In this document: positions 35,153 to 42,546 of the stretch, piece by piece | Position numbering within the stretch: the first letter of the stretch is position 1 | Layout of the letters: every line of letters begins with the position of its first letter | Source: Bradyrhizobium sp. 200 | GTDB lineage: Bacteria; Pseudomonadota; Alphaproteobacteria; Rhizobiales; Xanthobacteraceae | Direction of reading: 5' to 3' | DNA length: 64,000 bases | Assembly (NCBI RefSeq): GCF_023100945.1 | Contig: NZ_CP064689.1 | Coordinates: 3,392,001-3,456,000 of the forward strand | The notes under the pieces: generated by a model | What the model was told of the DNA's origin: nothing | Seen by the model: the letters and a program-made list of their open reading frames with translations, nothing else | Databases searched by the model: none | Position numbers and translations under genes: made by a program

Positions 35153-35389
35153 ATGCCGCGTTACTTTTTTAATGTGTACCACGACGGGCCCGAACTAGAC
35201 GAGGAGGGGGAAGAACTGCCGGATGCGCAAGCTGCGTGGCACGAGGCGACGGTGACGGCAGGGCAGATCATTCAGGACCTCGATGGCAGGTTGCGTCCCG
35301 GCAAGGATTGGCGAATGGAAGTGACCGACGAATTCGCGAACCGGCTGTACGTCATCCACCTGTACGCCGAAGAGCCCAAGTCCAAGTAA
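35153..35389 (+). CDS. DUF6894 family small protein
   Basis: A 78-residue protein: MPRYFFNVYHDGPELDEEGEELPDAQAAWHEATVTAGQIIQDLDGRLRPGKDWRMEVTDEFANRLYVIHLYAEE. The MPRYFF start, D-EG-ELPD-- AA--EA centre and W-MEV-DE hydrophobic end define the DUF6894 family, abundant in Bradyrhizobium and of unknown function. It stands 12 bp after the frameshifted small gene and may share its transcript. No ribosome site is strong. Confidence 0.8.
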   Translation: MPRYFFNVYHDGPELDEEGEELPDAQAAWHEATVTAGQIIQDLDGRLRPGKDWRMEVTDEFANRLYVIHLYAEEPKSK

Positions 35390-35423
35390 TGGCTTGGGCG
35401 AATTCTGAAGGCTGAATGGAGTG

Positions 35424-35627
35424 CTACTGCGGGCTGCGCAATTCCGGGGATGCCAACCACCGGTCGATCGCGGCTGCAGCGTCATTGGAGACCGCTGTCT
35501 GTATGAGACGGTCGCGTTCCTGGCCCGGCGGCAAGCCGTCGGCTTTTGCGCGCGCGAGAGATGCGACTTGTTTCAAGCGCTCCTGAAGCGAAAGGACCGG
35601 GCGGCTGCGGTTGCGTTTTTTCTTCAT
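35424..35627 (-). CDS. small basic conserved protein, same family as the gene at 29819
   Basis: A 67-residue protein starting MKKKRNRSRPVLSLQERLKQ, with the centre ARAKADGLPPGQERDRLIQTA and tail WLASPELRSPQ. It has the same plan as the gene at 29819 (basic start, helix, LPPG turn, helix, WL-SP tail). CAGGAG precedes the ATG at 35627 at good spacing, which decides that start over a longer reading. Role unknown. Confidence 0.75.
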   Translation of the reverse strand: MKKKRNRSRPVLSLQERLKQVASLARAKADGLPPGQERDRLIQTAVSNDAAAAIDRWLASPELRSPQ

Positions 35628-35690
35628 GGCAGATCTCCTGAGAGATCTGAACTTTCCACATCGCAGCGGCCTCATCCTTAACCTTTGTTG

Positions 35691-35717
35691 GGAACCGCGC
35701 CCCGGCGCGGCCGTTTT
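35691..35717 (+). promoter_or_regulatory. EcfG-type promoter, or overlapping terminator, before the Crp/Fnr gene
   Basis: GGAAC (35691-35695), 16 bases, CGTT (35712-35715) is an exact EcfG-type match. The same bases also form a CCGCGC/GCGCGG hairpin followed by TTTTTT (35713-35719), as in an intrinsic terminator. Either or both uses are possible; no plus-strand gene ends nearby, which favours the promoter. Confidence 0.55.
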
Positions 35718-35751
35718 TTAAGAGAAAGTGAACCTCGAAGGAGAATCGGGT

Positions 35752-36483
35752 TTGGACAAAGAATCGATCGTCGCGACCTTGTTACGGCGGCTTGACGCGG
35801 TCACGGGACTCGATGAGACGGACATTGCCGCCATCCGCGCGCTTCCGATTATCGTTCGCTCGTGGGAGGCCGGACGAGGCATCGTTTCCGACGGCGACCG
35901 CCCGACGGAATGCTGTCTGGTGATCGAAGGATTCTGCGTGCGCTCCAAAACGACAATGAACGGCCAGCGGCAGATTCTTTCCATTCATATCCCCGGGGAC
36001 ATTCCCGACCTTCAGAGCCTATATCTGCATCGCATGGACCACGATCTCATCAGCCTAGTCCCGTCCAGACTGGGCTTTATCAGTCACGCCGCGCTGCGGG
36101 CTATGACGCGCGGGAATCCGAATATCACCGAGGTGCTCTGGCGCGACACGCTGATCGATGCCGCGATGTTCCGGGAATGGATTGTCAATGTCGGGCAACG
36201 GCCGGCCGCGAGCCGGCTTGCACACATCGTCGTTGAATTGCGCACACGCCTCGCCATCACGGGCTACACGGAATCAGGCGCGTTCGAGATGCCTCTCACG
36301 CAGGAGCAGATTGGCGAGGCGCTGGGCATAACGCCAGTGCACGCCAACCGGATCATCAAACAACTGCGCGATGAGAATGTCGTCGATATCAACAGGGGGC
36401 GGGTGCAGGTGCTCAACGAAACTAGGCTTGCGGAACTAGCGCAATTCGACGACCGCTATCTTCACCAAAGCCCGTCCCTATGA
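35752..36483 (+). CDS. Crp/Fnr family transcriptional regulator
   Basis: A 243-residue regulator. A cyclic-nucleotide-binding-type beta roll covers about residues 30-125 (LPIIVRSWEAGRGIVSDGDRPTECCLVIEGFCVRSK, GQRQILSIHIPGDIPDLQSLYL), then a long helix and a C-terminal winged helix (PLTQEQIGEALGITPVHANRIIKQLRDENVVDINRGRVQVLN, about residues 180-222). FNR's cluster Cys are absent. The TTG at 35752 is preceded by AAGGAG at 8 bases; the alternative GTG at 35728 would have almost no leader if the promoter at 35691 is used. Probably controls genes of the stress island; ligand unknown. Confidence 0.9.
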   Translation: MDKESIVATLLRRLDAVTGLDETDIAAIRALPIIVRSWEAGRGIVSDGDRPTECCLVIEGFCVRSKTTMNGQRQILSIHIPGDIPDLQSLYLHRMDHDLISLVPSRLGFISHAALRAMTRGNPNITEVLWRDTLIDAAMFREWIVNVGQRPAASRLAHIVVELRTRLAITGYTESGAFEMPLTQEQIGEALGITPVHANRIIKQLRDENVVDINRGRVQVLNETRLAELAQFDDRYLHQSPSL

Positions 36484-36628
36484 GGGGGGATGCAACGAAT
36501 CCGTTTCGAAGGAAGGTCGTGTAGCCGAAATGGCGGCGCTTCTCCATGCGCAGCTCCCGTCCATTTGGCGGATTGGAGCACGTTTGAACGTTCGCGTCCG
36601 TTATGGCGGACCAAACCCGCCTTACAAA
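36484..36628. other. intergenic, nothing recognised
   Basis: Convergent gap without a visible terminator. Confidence 0.3.
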
Positions 36629-36799
36629 TCAGGAATGATCGACTAGCGTGATCTGAAGCCCAGCATCTTCGAGCGCGGCAAGGATGCGTTTCGCAATTAT
36701 TTTCGCTTCCTCCGGATCTAGCTTGTGATCCGAATGACCCCTGAAGCTATCGAGTACCGCTGTTGCGATGATCGCGTTGGTTTGATGCTCGTCAGCCAT
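36629..36799 (-). CDS. small hypothetical protein
   Basis: A 56-residue acidic protein: MADEHQTNAIIATAVLDSFR, then KLDPEEAKIIAKRILAALEDAGLQITLVDHS, two likely helices and a strand. GGGAGG precedes the ATG at good spacing, deciding this start over one 12 codons upstream. No family is recognised. Confidence 0.6.
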   Translation of the reverse strand: MADEHQTNAIIATAVLDSFRGHSDHKLDPEEAKIIAKRILAALEDAGLQITLVDHS

Positions 36800-36917
36800 G
36801 AATAACCTCCCGGTCGAGATTGCTAGGGCCGACACAACGTTGGCTGAATGATCAGTTCAGCAGCCGTTCACAATGCTTCCCGTATCCGTCCGCCTGTTTC
36901 GACCCTAGGAGGGACCA

Positions 36918-37271
36918 ATGTCTAGTTCCCAAGGCGGTTTCGATCCTATCGGAATAATCATTGATTGGCTTGATGCTTGTCGAGAAGCGCGGCTCGCGGC
37001 GCTTATTGATCTATACGACGACGGAGCAATCTTGGACTGTTGCCAAGGCGGCACTTTCCGCGGACGGCTCGGCGTAGAGAGGTATTGGCGTTCGAAGTTG
37101 GCGCACCCGGCCGCCGGGGCTTTTAAAGTCGACGCATTGTGTCCCGAGACGGACGGCGTGTGTCTCGACTATCGCGCGTACGATGGGACCCCTGTGCGTA
37201 CGCACTTCACATTCACTAAGGCGGGAAAAATCCGTCATACCGCTTGCGCCCCAATAAGACAGGCCGCCTGA
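36918..37271 (+). CDS. SnoaL/NTF2-like protein
   Basis: A 117-residue protein with the NTF2-like cone pattern: IDWLDACREARLAALIDLYDDGAILDCC, GTFRGRLGVERYWRSKL, and late strands VCLDYRAYDGTPVRTHFTFTKAGKIRHT. These small folds serve as isomerases, hydrolases or binding proteins; no catalytic set is clear. GGAGGG lies before the ATG. It stands alone; the gap upstream includes a GTTC-containing region but no good stress promoter. Confidence 0.8.
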   Translation: MSSSQGGFDPIGIIIDWLDACREARLAALIDLYDDGAILDCCQGGTFRGRLGVERYWRSKLAHPAAGAFKVDALCPETDGVCLDYRAYDGTPVRTHFTFTKAGKIRHTACAPIRQAA

Positions 37272-37304
37272 GCGGATCGCGCAGAGCGCCAATCGGCTCG
37301 CGCC

Positions 37305-37412
37305 TCATAAGGCCGATACGACAAGCCGTATCGCAAGATAGACGCCAACCGCCGTGACGAATGTGATGCCAATCGCGATGGCGGTGTTTCGGACGACGTG
37401 TCCCCAGTTCAT
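37305..37412 (-). CDS. 35-residue single-helix membrane peptide
   Basis: ATG to TGA encodes MNWGHVVRNTAIAIGITFVT and then AVGVYLAIRLVVSAL, one long hydrophobic helix with a positively charged N-side. It is too short for routine gene calling. A near-match to the stress promoter (GGAAC, 15 bases, CGTT on minus) lies at about 37655-37678, 240 bp upstream, but the spacing is off. Confidence 0.5.
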   Translation of the reverse strand: MNWGHVVRNTAIAIGITFVTAVGVYLAIRLVVSAL

Positions 37413-37736
37413 CAGTGTTCTCGGATGCCCTGTGCCCTATGATGCTCGAAGCCACGAGGAACCGGGGCCGAGACGGCCTCGAACTCAAATCGGCCCTCGG
37501 GGGGATTGGCGAGCAGTAGAACGCTCACGCCGGAAACGGGCTAGATGTCAGCGCGTACCGATGCGTTGGTGTCGCCGCAAGAAACCGGAAAAAGTACTGC
37601 GTACATCGTTCTCCATTATGTCCGGTTGCCAACCCGGCGCGAGCTGTTGATTCAACGCGCACGCAGCTATTTGTTCCTATTCTTCCGATGTGAGTCTAGC
37701 TTGGAAGCCGCAGCATGATGAAAGAGTCAGCGGCTT
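37413..37736. other. intergenic, nothing else recognised
   Basis: About 320 bases between divergent short genes; only the imperfect stress-promoter-like site at about 37655-37678 (minus) was noticed. Confidence 0.35.
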
Positions 37737-37761
37737 GGAACATTCATCACGCTGATCCGTT
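37737..37761 (+). promoter_or_regulatory. EcfG-type promoter for the PRC-barrel gene
   Basis: GGAAC (37737-37741), 16 bases, CGTT (37758-37761): exact consensus, 33 bp upstream of the ATG. Confidence 0.8.
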
Positions 37762-37794
37762 CTCGGAAAGCTGATTCACTTTTTCCGGAGGGTT

Positions 37795-38343
37795 ATGATG
37801 AAGAATCTCATTGCTATCGCGCTTCTGAGCACTGCGACCATCAGTGGCGCCGCGTATGCCCAGCAGGCTCAGCCTGCCGATCGTGCTGCACCGGCCGCGT
37901 CCGCTCCTGCCGCAAGTTCCGACAAGATGATGCTCAAGGGCAAATGGCGCGCGTCCAAGCTTATGGGCCTTGACGTCTACAACGAGGCCAATGAAAAGCT
38001 CGGCGACGTTAATGAGCTGATCCTGGACAAGGACGGCAAGGTAAACGCCGTGGTTATTGGTGTCGGCGGCTTCCTGGGTATGGGTGAGCACGACATCGCC
38101 GTTACGATGGACAAGCTTAAATTCATCGAGGAACCGGTCCGCACCAGTTCAACTGCGCCCGCGACCACGACGCGCGAAACGACGACGGGGACTGCCACGG
38201 CGCCAGCGAACACTACCACAACGACAACCACGACCGCGCGCAGCGCCAACGCGAGTGACTGGACTCCCGATCATGCCGTGATGAGTGGCACCAAGGAGCA
38301 GCTTAAGACGATGCCGCAATTCAAATACTCGGACTACAACTAA
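37795..38343 (+). CDS. periplasmic PRC-barrel protein with Thr-rich tail
   Basis: A 182-residue exported protein. The signal peptide (MMKNLIAIALLSTATISGAAYA) is followed by an Ala/Pro linker, one PRC-barrel unit (WRASKLMGLDVYNEANEKLGDVNELILDKDGKVNAVVIGVGGFLGMGEHDIAVTMDKLKF, about residues 51-110), a Thr-rich low-complexity stretch (TTTTTTTT, about 140-150) and a conserved end (DWTPDHAVMSGTKEQL). CCGGAGGG precedes two adjacent ATGs (37795, 37798). PRC-barrel exported proteins are usual general-stress targets in rhizobia. It is bracketed by an EcfG-type promoter and a UUCG-capped terminator, so it forms a monocistronic unit. Confidence 0.88.
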   Translation: MMKNLIAIALLSTATISGAAYAQQAQPADRAAPAASAPAASSDKMMLKGKWRASKLMGLDVYNEANEKLGDVNELILDKDGKVNAVVIGVGGFLGMGEHDIAVTMDKLKFIEEPVRTSSTAPATTTRETTTGTATAPANTTTTTTTTARSANASDWTPDHAVMSGTKEQLKTMPQFKYSDYN

Positions 38344-38366
38344 GGTAGCGGTAATAATAGAATGTC

Positions 38367-38394
38367 AAAGGCCCCATTTCGATGAGGCCTTTTT
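38367..38394 (+). terminator. UUCG-capped intrinsic terminator
   Basis: AAAGGCC (38367-38373) pairs with GGCCTTT (38386-38392), and inside it CAT/ATG closes a TTCG tetraloop (38378-38381) after one mismatch; TTTT follows. It ends the PRC-barrel transcript 24 bp after its stop. Confidence 0.85.
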
Positions 38395-38570
38395 CCCTTG
38401 AGTTTCCTGCACATCTCCCGGAGGCTACTCGCGGATCCTCGCAGCAGTCACAAAATATTGGAACGTTGGGTGTATGAAGGGATTGGATCCTCGTATCAGT
38501 GAAGATACATCCTCAGTCAGAAACATTGATGACCTCGGTCCCTTGTGGGACTGAGGTCATTTCTTTCTTT
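38395..38570 (+). ncRNA. candidate small RNA ending at an orphan terminator
   Basis: A very strong terminator lies at 38529-38570: ATGACCTC (38529-38536) and GTCCC (38538-38542) pair with GGGAC (38547-38551) and GAGGTCAT (38553-38560) over a TTGT loop, followed by TTCTTTCTTT. The previous gene already has its own terminator at 38367, and no protein frame fills the space between, so the terminator probably ends an independent short transcript. Its start is not determined. Confidence 0.45.
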
Positions 38571-38819
38571 GAATCATCGAGCTGACCCTTAGATACGTTT
38601 TTCGCTACCTGACGCGAGAGAAAATATCGCAGGACTAATCCCGTAACGACCGGGCCTATCTCAGCCCACTAGCAGTCGTCGGCACATCCAGCCTCAAGAG
38701 GCCATTCTGAAGTGGTGGTATGGCGTGGCGTCTTTGTCCGGCAGCTTCGGCGCCGGGCCGCCCTTGGAGCTTTCCGCTTTATCCTGACTTGCAGACTCGA
38801 TTCTGACGAGGAGGGAGCG
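38571..38819. other. intergenic, nothing recognised
   Basis: No supported gene or clear signal in these 250 bases. Confidence 0.3.
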
Positions 38820-38959
38820 ATGGGCAGACGCTGGGCGGAGCAGGATATCGACGATCTAAAATGAATGGCGCAGTACTACTCGGCACCGAAGATTGCCGAA
38901 CTGACCAATCGGGCCGTCGGGGCGTCGTATTCAAAGCCTATCAACTGAGGCTTTCCTAG
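38820..38959 (+). pseudogene. small helix-turn-helix-like protein, broken by stop and frameshift
   Basis: The ATG at 38820 opens MGRRWAEQDIDDLK, then TGA, then in frame MAQYYSAPKIAELTNRAVG, and after a frame change GVVFKAYQLRLS to TAG at 38959. The joined pattern (RRW---DID-LK-MAQ---A--IA--L-R---GVV-KA-QL-LS) matches small SANT/GcrA-like DNA-binding proteins of this lineage. At least two lesions make it a true pseudogene rather than a single read error. Confidence 0.6.
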
Positions 38960-39295
38960 CGATCCAGCCGACATGCAAGCGAGCAGGCTACCGTCGCGGA
39001 TCCTGGGTCTGCCGGAATTGAGCAGCAGACTTAGGAGGGAAGGCCACCGACCATCGGGAATCCTCGATCCATCCAGTATCGGACATGCCGGCCCTGCCTG
39101 AAGGGCCGCTGCGCCCCGGTGCACATGATCAAGCTCACCGAGACGCGCGAGCTTACGCTCTACACGCGGGTGCATCCGGACGAGGACCGATAAGCGGCGA
39201 GACCACACTGTGTCCAGAACTTCGGCCGGCTCTTTGAGTGGCGTTGTCATTCAATTTCGGCGCGGTCGCAAGGCCGCGCTATCCCGAGCGCATTA
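38960..39295. other. decayed sequence with a protein-like fragment
   Basis: No intact gene. A fragment at about 39085-39192 reads CRPCLKGRCAPVHMIKLTETRELTLYTRVHPDEDR in the plus strand, which looks like part of a small zinc-ribbon protein, without a start. The rest is uninformative. Confidence 0.35.
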
Positions 39296-39321
39296 GGAAC
39301 ATTGCCTAGTATTCCCAAGTT
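39296..39321 (+). promoter_or_regulatory. possible EcfG-type promoter upstream of the envelope operon
   Basis: GGAAC (39296-39300), 17 bases, AGTT (39318-39321). The 17-base spacing is allowed, but the first base of the -10 is not consensus. It lies 45 bp before the small gene that heads the YihY-DUF3618 gene run. Confidence 0.4.
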
Positions 39322-39366
39322 GAGAGTCGTCCACCGGATCACGCTCGACGCGAGTATGCAACCGCC

Positions 39367-39621
39367 ATGGCGACTCTGGTCACGCGCAACCAATTCAATG
39401 TCACGCCGCAAGGCGTCGTGCATAAGCCGACAGAGGCTGCCTTCATCCCCAGTCCTGGCGACCCATTTTCAGGAACGATGCGCTTAGGTCACCTAGTCAA
39501 CCAGCAGCCCAATGGGCGGGAATATCGCGCCGGGGACGTTCAGAGGATTATGCGGGAACTTTGGGAAGAGTTTGTTGCCAGCAACCCAGAGATGTTCAAT
39601 ACGAACTCGGCGCCCTGCTGA
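39367..39621 (+). CDS. small conserved hypothetical protein
   Basis: An 84-residue protein: MATLVTRNQFNVTPQGVVHK, PTEAAFIPSPGDPFSGTMRLGHLVNQQPNGREYRAGDVQRIMRELWEEFVASNPEMF. The segment P--GDP-SGT---G-----PNG--YR--DV---M-ELW--(F/Y)VA is like short proteins I recall from Bradyrhizobium. No function known. It precedes the YihY gene by 39 bp and may share its promoter. Confidence 0.65.
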   Translation: MATLVTRNQFNVTPQGVVHKPTEAAFIPSPGDPFSGTMRLGHLVNQQPNGREYRAGDVQRIMRELWEEFVASNPEMFNTNSAPC

Positions 39622-39660
39622 TCGTTTGGTGGCGCGTTCGAGGGAGGCGAGGGAAGGCCA

Positions 39661-40494
39661 ATGGGATTCTTGTGGCGGGTTTTGAAGGCCGCCGTATCCG
39701 GCTTTCTGGCCAACGATGCCTTAAGCCGGGGAGCTTCCATCGCCTTCTACGCCGCCACATCCCTGGCGCCCGTGCTTCTCATCGTCGTTGCCATCGCGGG
39801 CCTGGCGTTCGGGCAGGATGCCGCGCGTGCCGCGATCAGTGAGGAACTCGGCAAGCTGCTCGGACCAGCAGGCGGCGAATTCATCAAATCCATCCTGGCC
39901 CGATCGAGCGATCCGACTTCGGGGGCGACCGCGACGGTCGTCGGCGTCGTGACCGTCCTGATAACGGCATCCGGCGTTTTTGGTGAGATGCGGACGGCGC
40001 TGAATGCGACATTCAAAGCCAAGCCGGTCGACGAGCCGATCTTCTCCCTGATCAGGAGCCGCGCGGCCAGCCTTGGCCTCGTGGCCGCGCTCGGCTTCAT
40101 GCTGATCGTGTCATTGGTCGCCAGCGCCGGGCTGTCGGCCCTCGAACACTGGTCTGCCGGTAAGGCCCTGCTGAGCGCTCTCAACACGGTGGCGTCGCTG
40201 GCGATATTCACGCTGTTGTTCGCAGCGATCTACAAGGTGCTGCCCGACACGACGATTTACTGGCGTCACCTCCTCCTAGGCGCTTTTGTCACAGCCGCGC
40301 TGTTCACCGTCGGCAAATCGGTGATCGGATGGTACCTCGGTCAGGCCGCCCCGAGCTCAGCCTACGGCGCAGCGGGCGCGCTGATCGTCCTCATGTTCTG
40401 GACATATTACTCCGCGCAGATTTTCCTCTTCGGTGCCGAACTGACAAAGGCGATCGACGACGAGCGCAGGCCCGCGGCGTGCCAAGAGCGCTAG
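39661..40494 (+). CDS. YihY/virulence factor BrkB family inner-membrane protein
   Basis: A 277-residue polytopic membrane protein. Typical features are the start LWRVLKAAVSGFLANDALSRGASIAFYAATSLAPVLLIVVAIAGLAFG, a central GATATVVGVVTVLITASGVFGEMRTALN helix, SLGLVAALGFMLIVSLVASAGLSAL, the KVLPDTTIYWRHLLLGAFVTAALFTVGKSVIGWYLG segment and a final SAYGAAGALIVLMFWTYYSAQIFLFGAELTKA helix. GAGGGAAGG precedes the ATG. Members are sometimes called BrkB or ribonuclease BN in error; their transport or lipid role is not settled. It heads the envelope-protein operon with the DUF3618 gene 65 bp downstream. Confidence 0.92.
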   Translation: MGFLWRVLKAAVSGFLANDALSRGASIAFYAATSLAPVLLIVVAIAGLAFGQDAARAAISEELGKLLGPAGGEFIKSILARSSDPTSGATATVVGVVTVLITASGVFGEMRTALNATFKAKPVDEPIFSLIRSRAASLGLVAALGFMLIVSLVASAGLSALEHWSAGKALLSALNTVASLAIFTLLFAAIYKVLPDTTIYWRHLLLGAFVTAALFTVGKSVIGWYLGQAAPSSAYGAAGALIVLMFWTYYSAQIFLFGAELTKAIDDERRPAACQER

Positions 40495-40559
40495 GAACGA
40501 TTCAATCGCGCGTGAGTTCGTCTTCAAAACCAACACGAACCCACAGGGCGGTAAACGAC

Positions 40560-41588
40560 ATGACACGATCCGTTGAGGAGATAAGACGGGATTCCGAGCA
40601 AAGCCGCGCGCAGCTTGCGGCAACCGTCGACCGGTTGAGGGACCAGATCACCGACACCGCAGAAGACATCCGCTACAAGGTTTCGCCGGAAGGCATCAAG
40701 GCGGAAGTGTCCGGCTTCATCAGTCACAAGACCCAGGGCTGGCTGGACGGGCTAAAGCAACAGGCCATGGATAATCCGATGCAGGCGATCGCCGCGGGCA
40801 CCGCCATAGCCGTGCCCGCGCTGCGGCTGGCGCGCGGTTTCCCGCTGCCGCTGTTGATGATCGGCGCAGGGCTGGCCCTGAGTTCGAAGACCGTTCGTGA
40901 CCGTGCCGCGGAAGCGGCGGCGCCCGAAATTGAAAAGGCCAGGGAAGTGATGGGTGAGACAGCGGCACGCGCGCAGTCCCTCGGCGACGGCATGCGGAAA
41001 GCGATGTCGGACGCCGAGAGCCAGGCAGTCGGTATGGTCAGCGAAGCACAGGATGCCGCCGGCGGAATGGCGAGCGATATGAGGGATCGTGCAGCTCAGA
41101 CCGCCGATGCCGTCAGCGGCAAGGTCAGAGCTGGCATGGATGCCGCTTCGGAGATGACGAAGGACACCATGGAAAAGGCAAAAGACACGATGGAGCGTGC
41201 TCGCTCCAGCGCCACTAACGCAGCAACTGCAGCACCTGCGGCTGCAAGCAAGGTAATCCGAGACAATGCCGCGTTGATCGGCGGTCTGGGAGTAGCAATC
41301 GGCGCGATCCTTGCCGCTTCCCTTCCCAGTACCAGGGCCGAAGCGGGCGTCATGGGCAAGGCCAGCGACCGCGTGAAGCGTGCCGCCAGCACGGCTACTC
41401 AGTCCGGATTTGAGGCGGCCAAGGGCACGGTGCTCTCGGCTGCGGACGCTGCGGCAAAAAGCGTTGCTGACGCCGACCTCGGCAAGCATGCCAGCCGGAT
41501 CACCGAGGGCGTGACGGAAAGGCTCAAGGAAGTGGCCGACGACGTCGTAACAACGGCTTTCGATCCCTCCCGCAACCCGCACAGCTGA
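40560..41588 (+). CDS. DUF3618 protein with long amphipathic Ala-rich helices
   Basis: A 342-residue protein. The N-terminal DUF3618 unit (MTRSVEEIRRDSEQSRAQLA, TVDRLRDQITDTAEDIRYKVSPEGIK) is followed by a hydrophobic segment (MQAIAAGTAIAVPALRLARGFPLPLLMIGAGLALSS), repeated Ala/Met/Asp amphipathic stretches (about residues 120-240) and a second hydrophobic helix (NAALIGGLGVAIGAILAASLPS). The pattern suggests a membrane-anchored protein with apolipoprotein- or LEA-like helices. The earlier open frame from 40329 overlaps YihY and is not used; the ATG lies after GGCGGTAAACGAC. Such genes accompany the holin-like gene here and in related stress loci. Confidence 0.85.
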   Translation: MTRSVEEIRRDSEQSRAQLAATVDRLRDQITDTAEDIRYKVSPEGIKAEVSGFISHKTQGWLDGLKQQAMDNPMQAIAAGTAIAVPALRLARGFPLPLLMIGAGLALSSKTVRDRAAEAAAPEIEKAREVMGETAARAQSLGDGMRKAMSDAESQAVGMVSEAQDAAGGMASDMRDRAAQTADAVSGKVRAGMDAASEMTKDTMEKAKDTMERARSSATNAATAAPAAASKVIRDNAALIGGLGVAIGAILAASLPSTRAEAGVMGKASDRVKRAASTATQSGFEAAKGTVLSAADAAAKSVADADLGKHASRITEGVTERLKEVADDVVTTAFDPSRNPHS

Positions 41589-41599
41589 AAGAGACCGCC

Positions 41600-42154
41600 A
41601 TGAGCGATTTTGACCCTTCCACCCGGAATCTGAATTCTTCGCAGAACCAGAATACCAACCCGTCCCAGAGCTTGAAGAACCAGGCTGCGGATGCCGGTGC
41701 AGAGATGAAGCAGCGTGCCGGCGATGCGCTGAGGGCCTCGACGGATGTCGCACGTGACAAATTCAAGGAAGCGGCTGACGCCGCCAAGGACGTGGCGGCG
41801 GGAGCCGCAGATCGTCTGCAGGATCAGGCGAGCGAGCAACAGCGCACGGGTGCGGATTTCGTCGGCCGATTGGCCGGCAACATCAGGGATGCGGCCTGTG
41901 CATTCGAGAATGACGCGCCGTTTGCTGCCCGCAGCATCAATTCTGCGGCCGAATACGTCGACGGGGCCGCCGACAAGATCCGCAACGGAAGCATCCGTGA
42001 TCTCGTCGATGGTGCGTCGGATTTTGCCAAGCGGCAGCCTGCGGCTTTTCTCGGGTTGTCGGTGCTCGCTGGTTTCGCAGCCGTTCGGTTCCTGAAGGCT
42101 TCCGGAAACCAGACCTCTTCCTCACCAACTTCACATACCGGCGAAGCGTCATGA
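41600..42154 (+). CDS. envelope protein with amphipathic helix and C-terminal membrane helix
   Basis: A 184-residue protein with an Asn/Ser-rich start (MSDFDPSTRNLNSSQNQNTN), a long Ala/Asp/Lys amphipathic region, and a hydrophobic C-terminal segment (AAFLGLSVLAGFAAVRFLKAS) preceded by AFENDAPFAARSINSAAEYVDGAADKIRNGSIRDLVDGASDFAKRQP. That middle part recurs in nutrient-deprivation or stress-associated proteins of this lineage. It starts 11 bp after the DUF3618 gene, with AAAGAGA before the ATG, and overlaps the next gene by 4 bp, so it is in the same operon. It probably lies along the inner face of the membrane. Confidence 0.8.
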   Translation: MSDFDPSTRNLNSSQNQNTNPSQSLKNQAADAGAEMKQRAGDALRASTDVARDKFKEAADAAKDVAAGAADRLQDQASEQQRTGADFVGRLAGNIRDAACAFENDAPFAARSINSAAEYVDGAADKIRNGSIRDLVDGASDFAKRQPAAFLGLSVLAGFAAVRFLKASGNQTSSSPTSHTGEAS

Positions 42155-42546
42155 GCACCAAGACCGATCTTCGGACGATCTCGAACCTGCTTGGCGATGC
42201 CCTTTCGCAATTCGCCAAGCTGTTTCAGAACGAGGTCGATCTCGCCAAGGCCGAACTCGGCGAGAAGGTTCAGCAAATCGGTGGCGCCGTGGGTCTTTTC
42301 GCGGCCGGCGCCATCCTCGTGATTCCGGCGATTGTCATGGCGCTGTTTGCGCTTTCAGCGGCCTTGATCGCGGGAGGATGGTCACAGCCCCTCTCTTATC
42401 TGATCTCTGCGATTGTTGCCGGGGTACTGGCGGCCGCGTTGTTTACGGTCGGCATGAACCGCCTTGACGCACGCAATCTGGCGCCGCGTGAAACGCTACG
42501 CCAGCTCGAAAAGGACAAGGACACTGTGAAGGGAATGGTGAGATGA
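42151..42546 (+). CDS. phage-holin-family (DUF1469) membrane protein
   Basis: A 131-residue protein with the pattern of the actinobacterial-holin-X/DUF1469 family: an amphipathic start (LRTISNLLGDALSQFAKLFQNEVDLAKAELGEKVQQIGGAVG), two membrane helices (LFAAGAILVIPAIVMALFALSAALIAGG and LSYLISAIVAGVLAAALFTVGM) and a short charged end (LAPRETLRQLEKDKDTVKGMVR). It overlaps both neighbours by 4 bp (ATGA). Despite the family name, these genes in non-phage operons act in the envelope rather than lysis; its company here fits that. Confidence 0.88.
   Translation: MSTKTDLRTISNLLGDALSQFAKLFQNEVDLAKAELGEKVQQIGGAVGLFAAGAILVIPAIVMALFALSAALIAGGWSQPLSYLISAIVAGVLAAALFTVGMNRLDARNLAPRETLRQLEKDKDTVKGMVR

Noticed and set aside
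37655..37678. GGAAC with CGTT 15 bases away on the minus strand
   Set aside because: Spacing is one base short of the EcfG pattern and the nearest gene start is 240 bases away.
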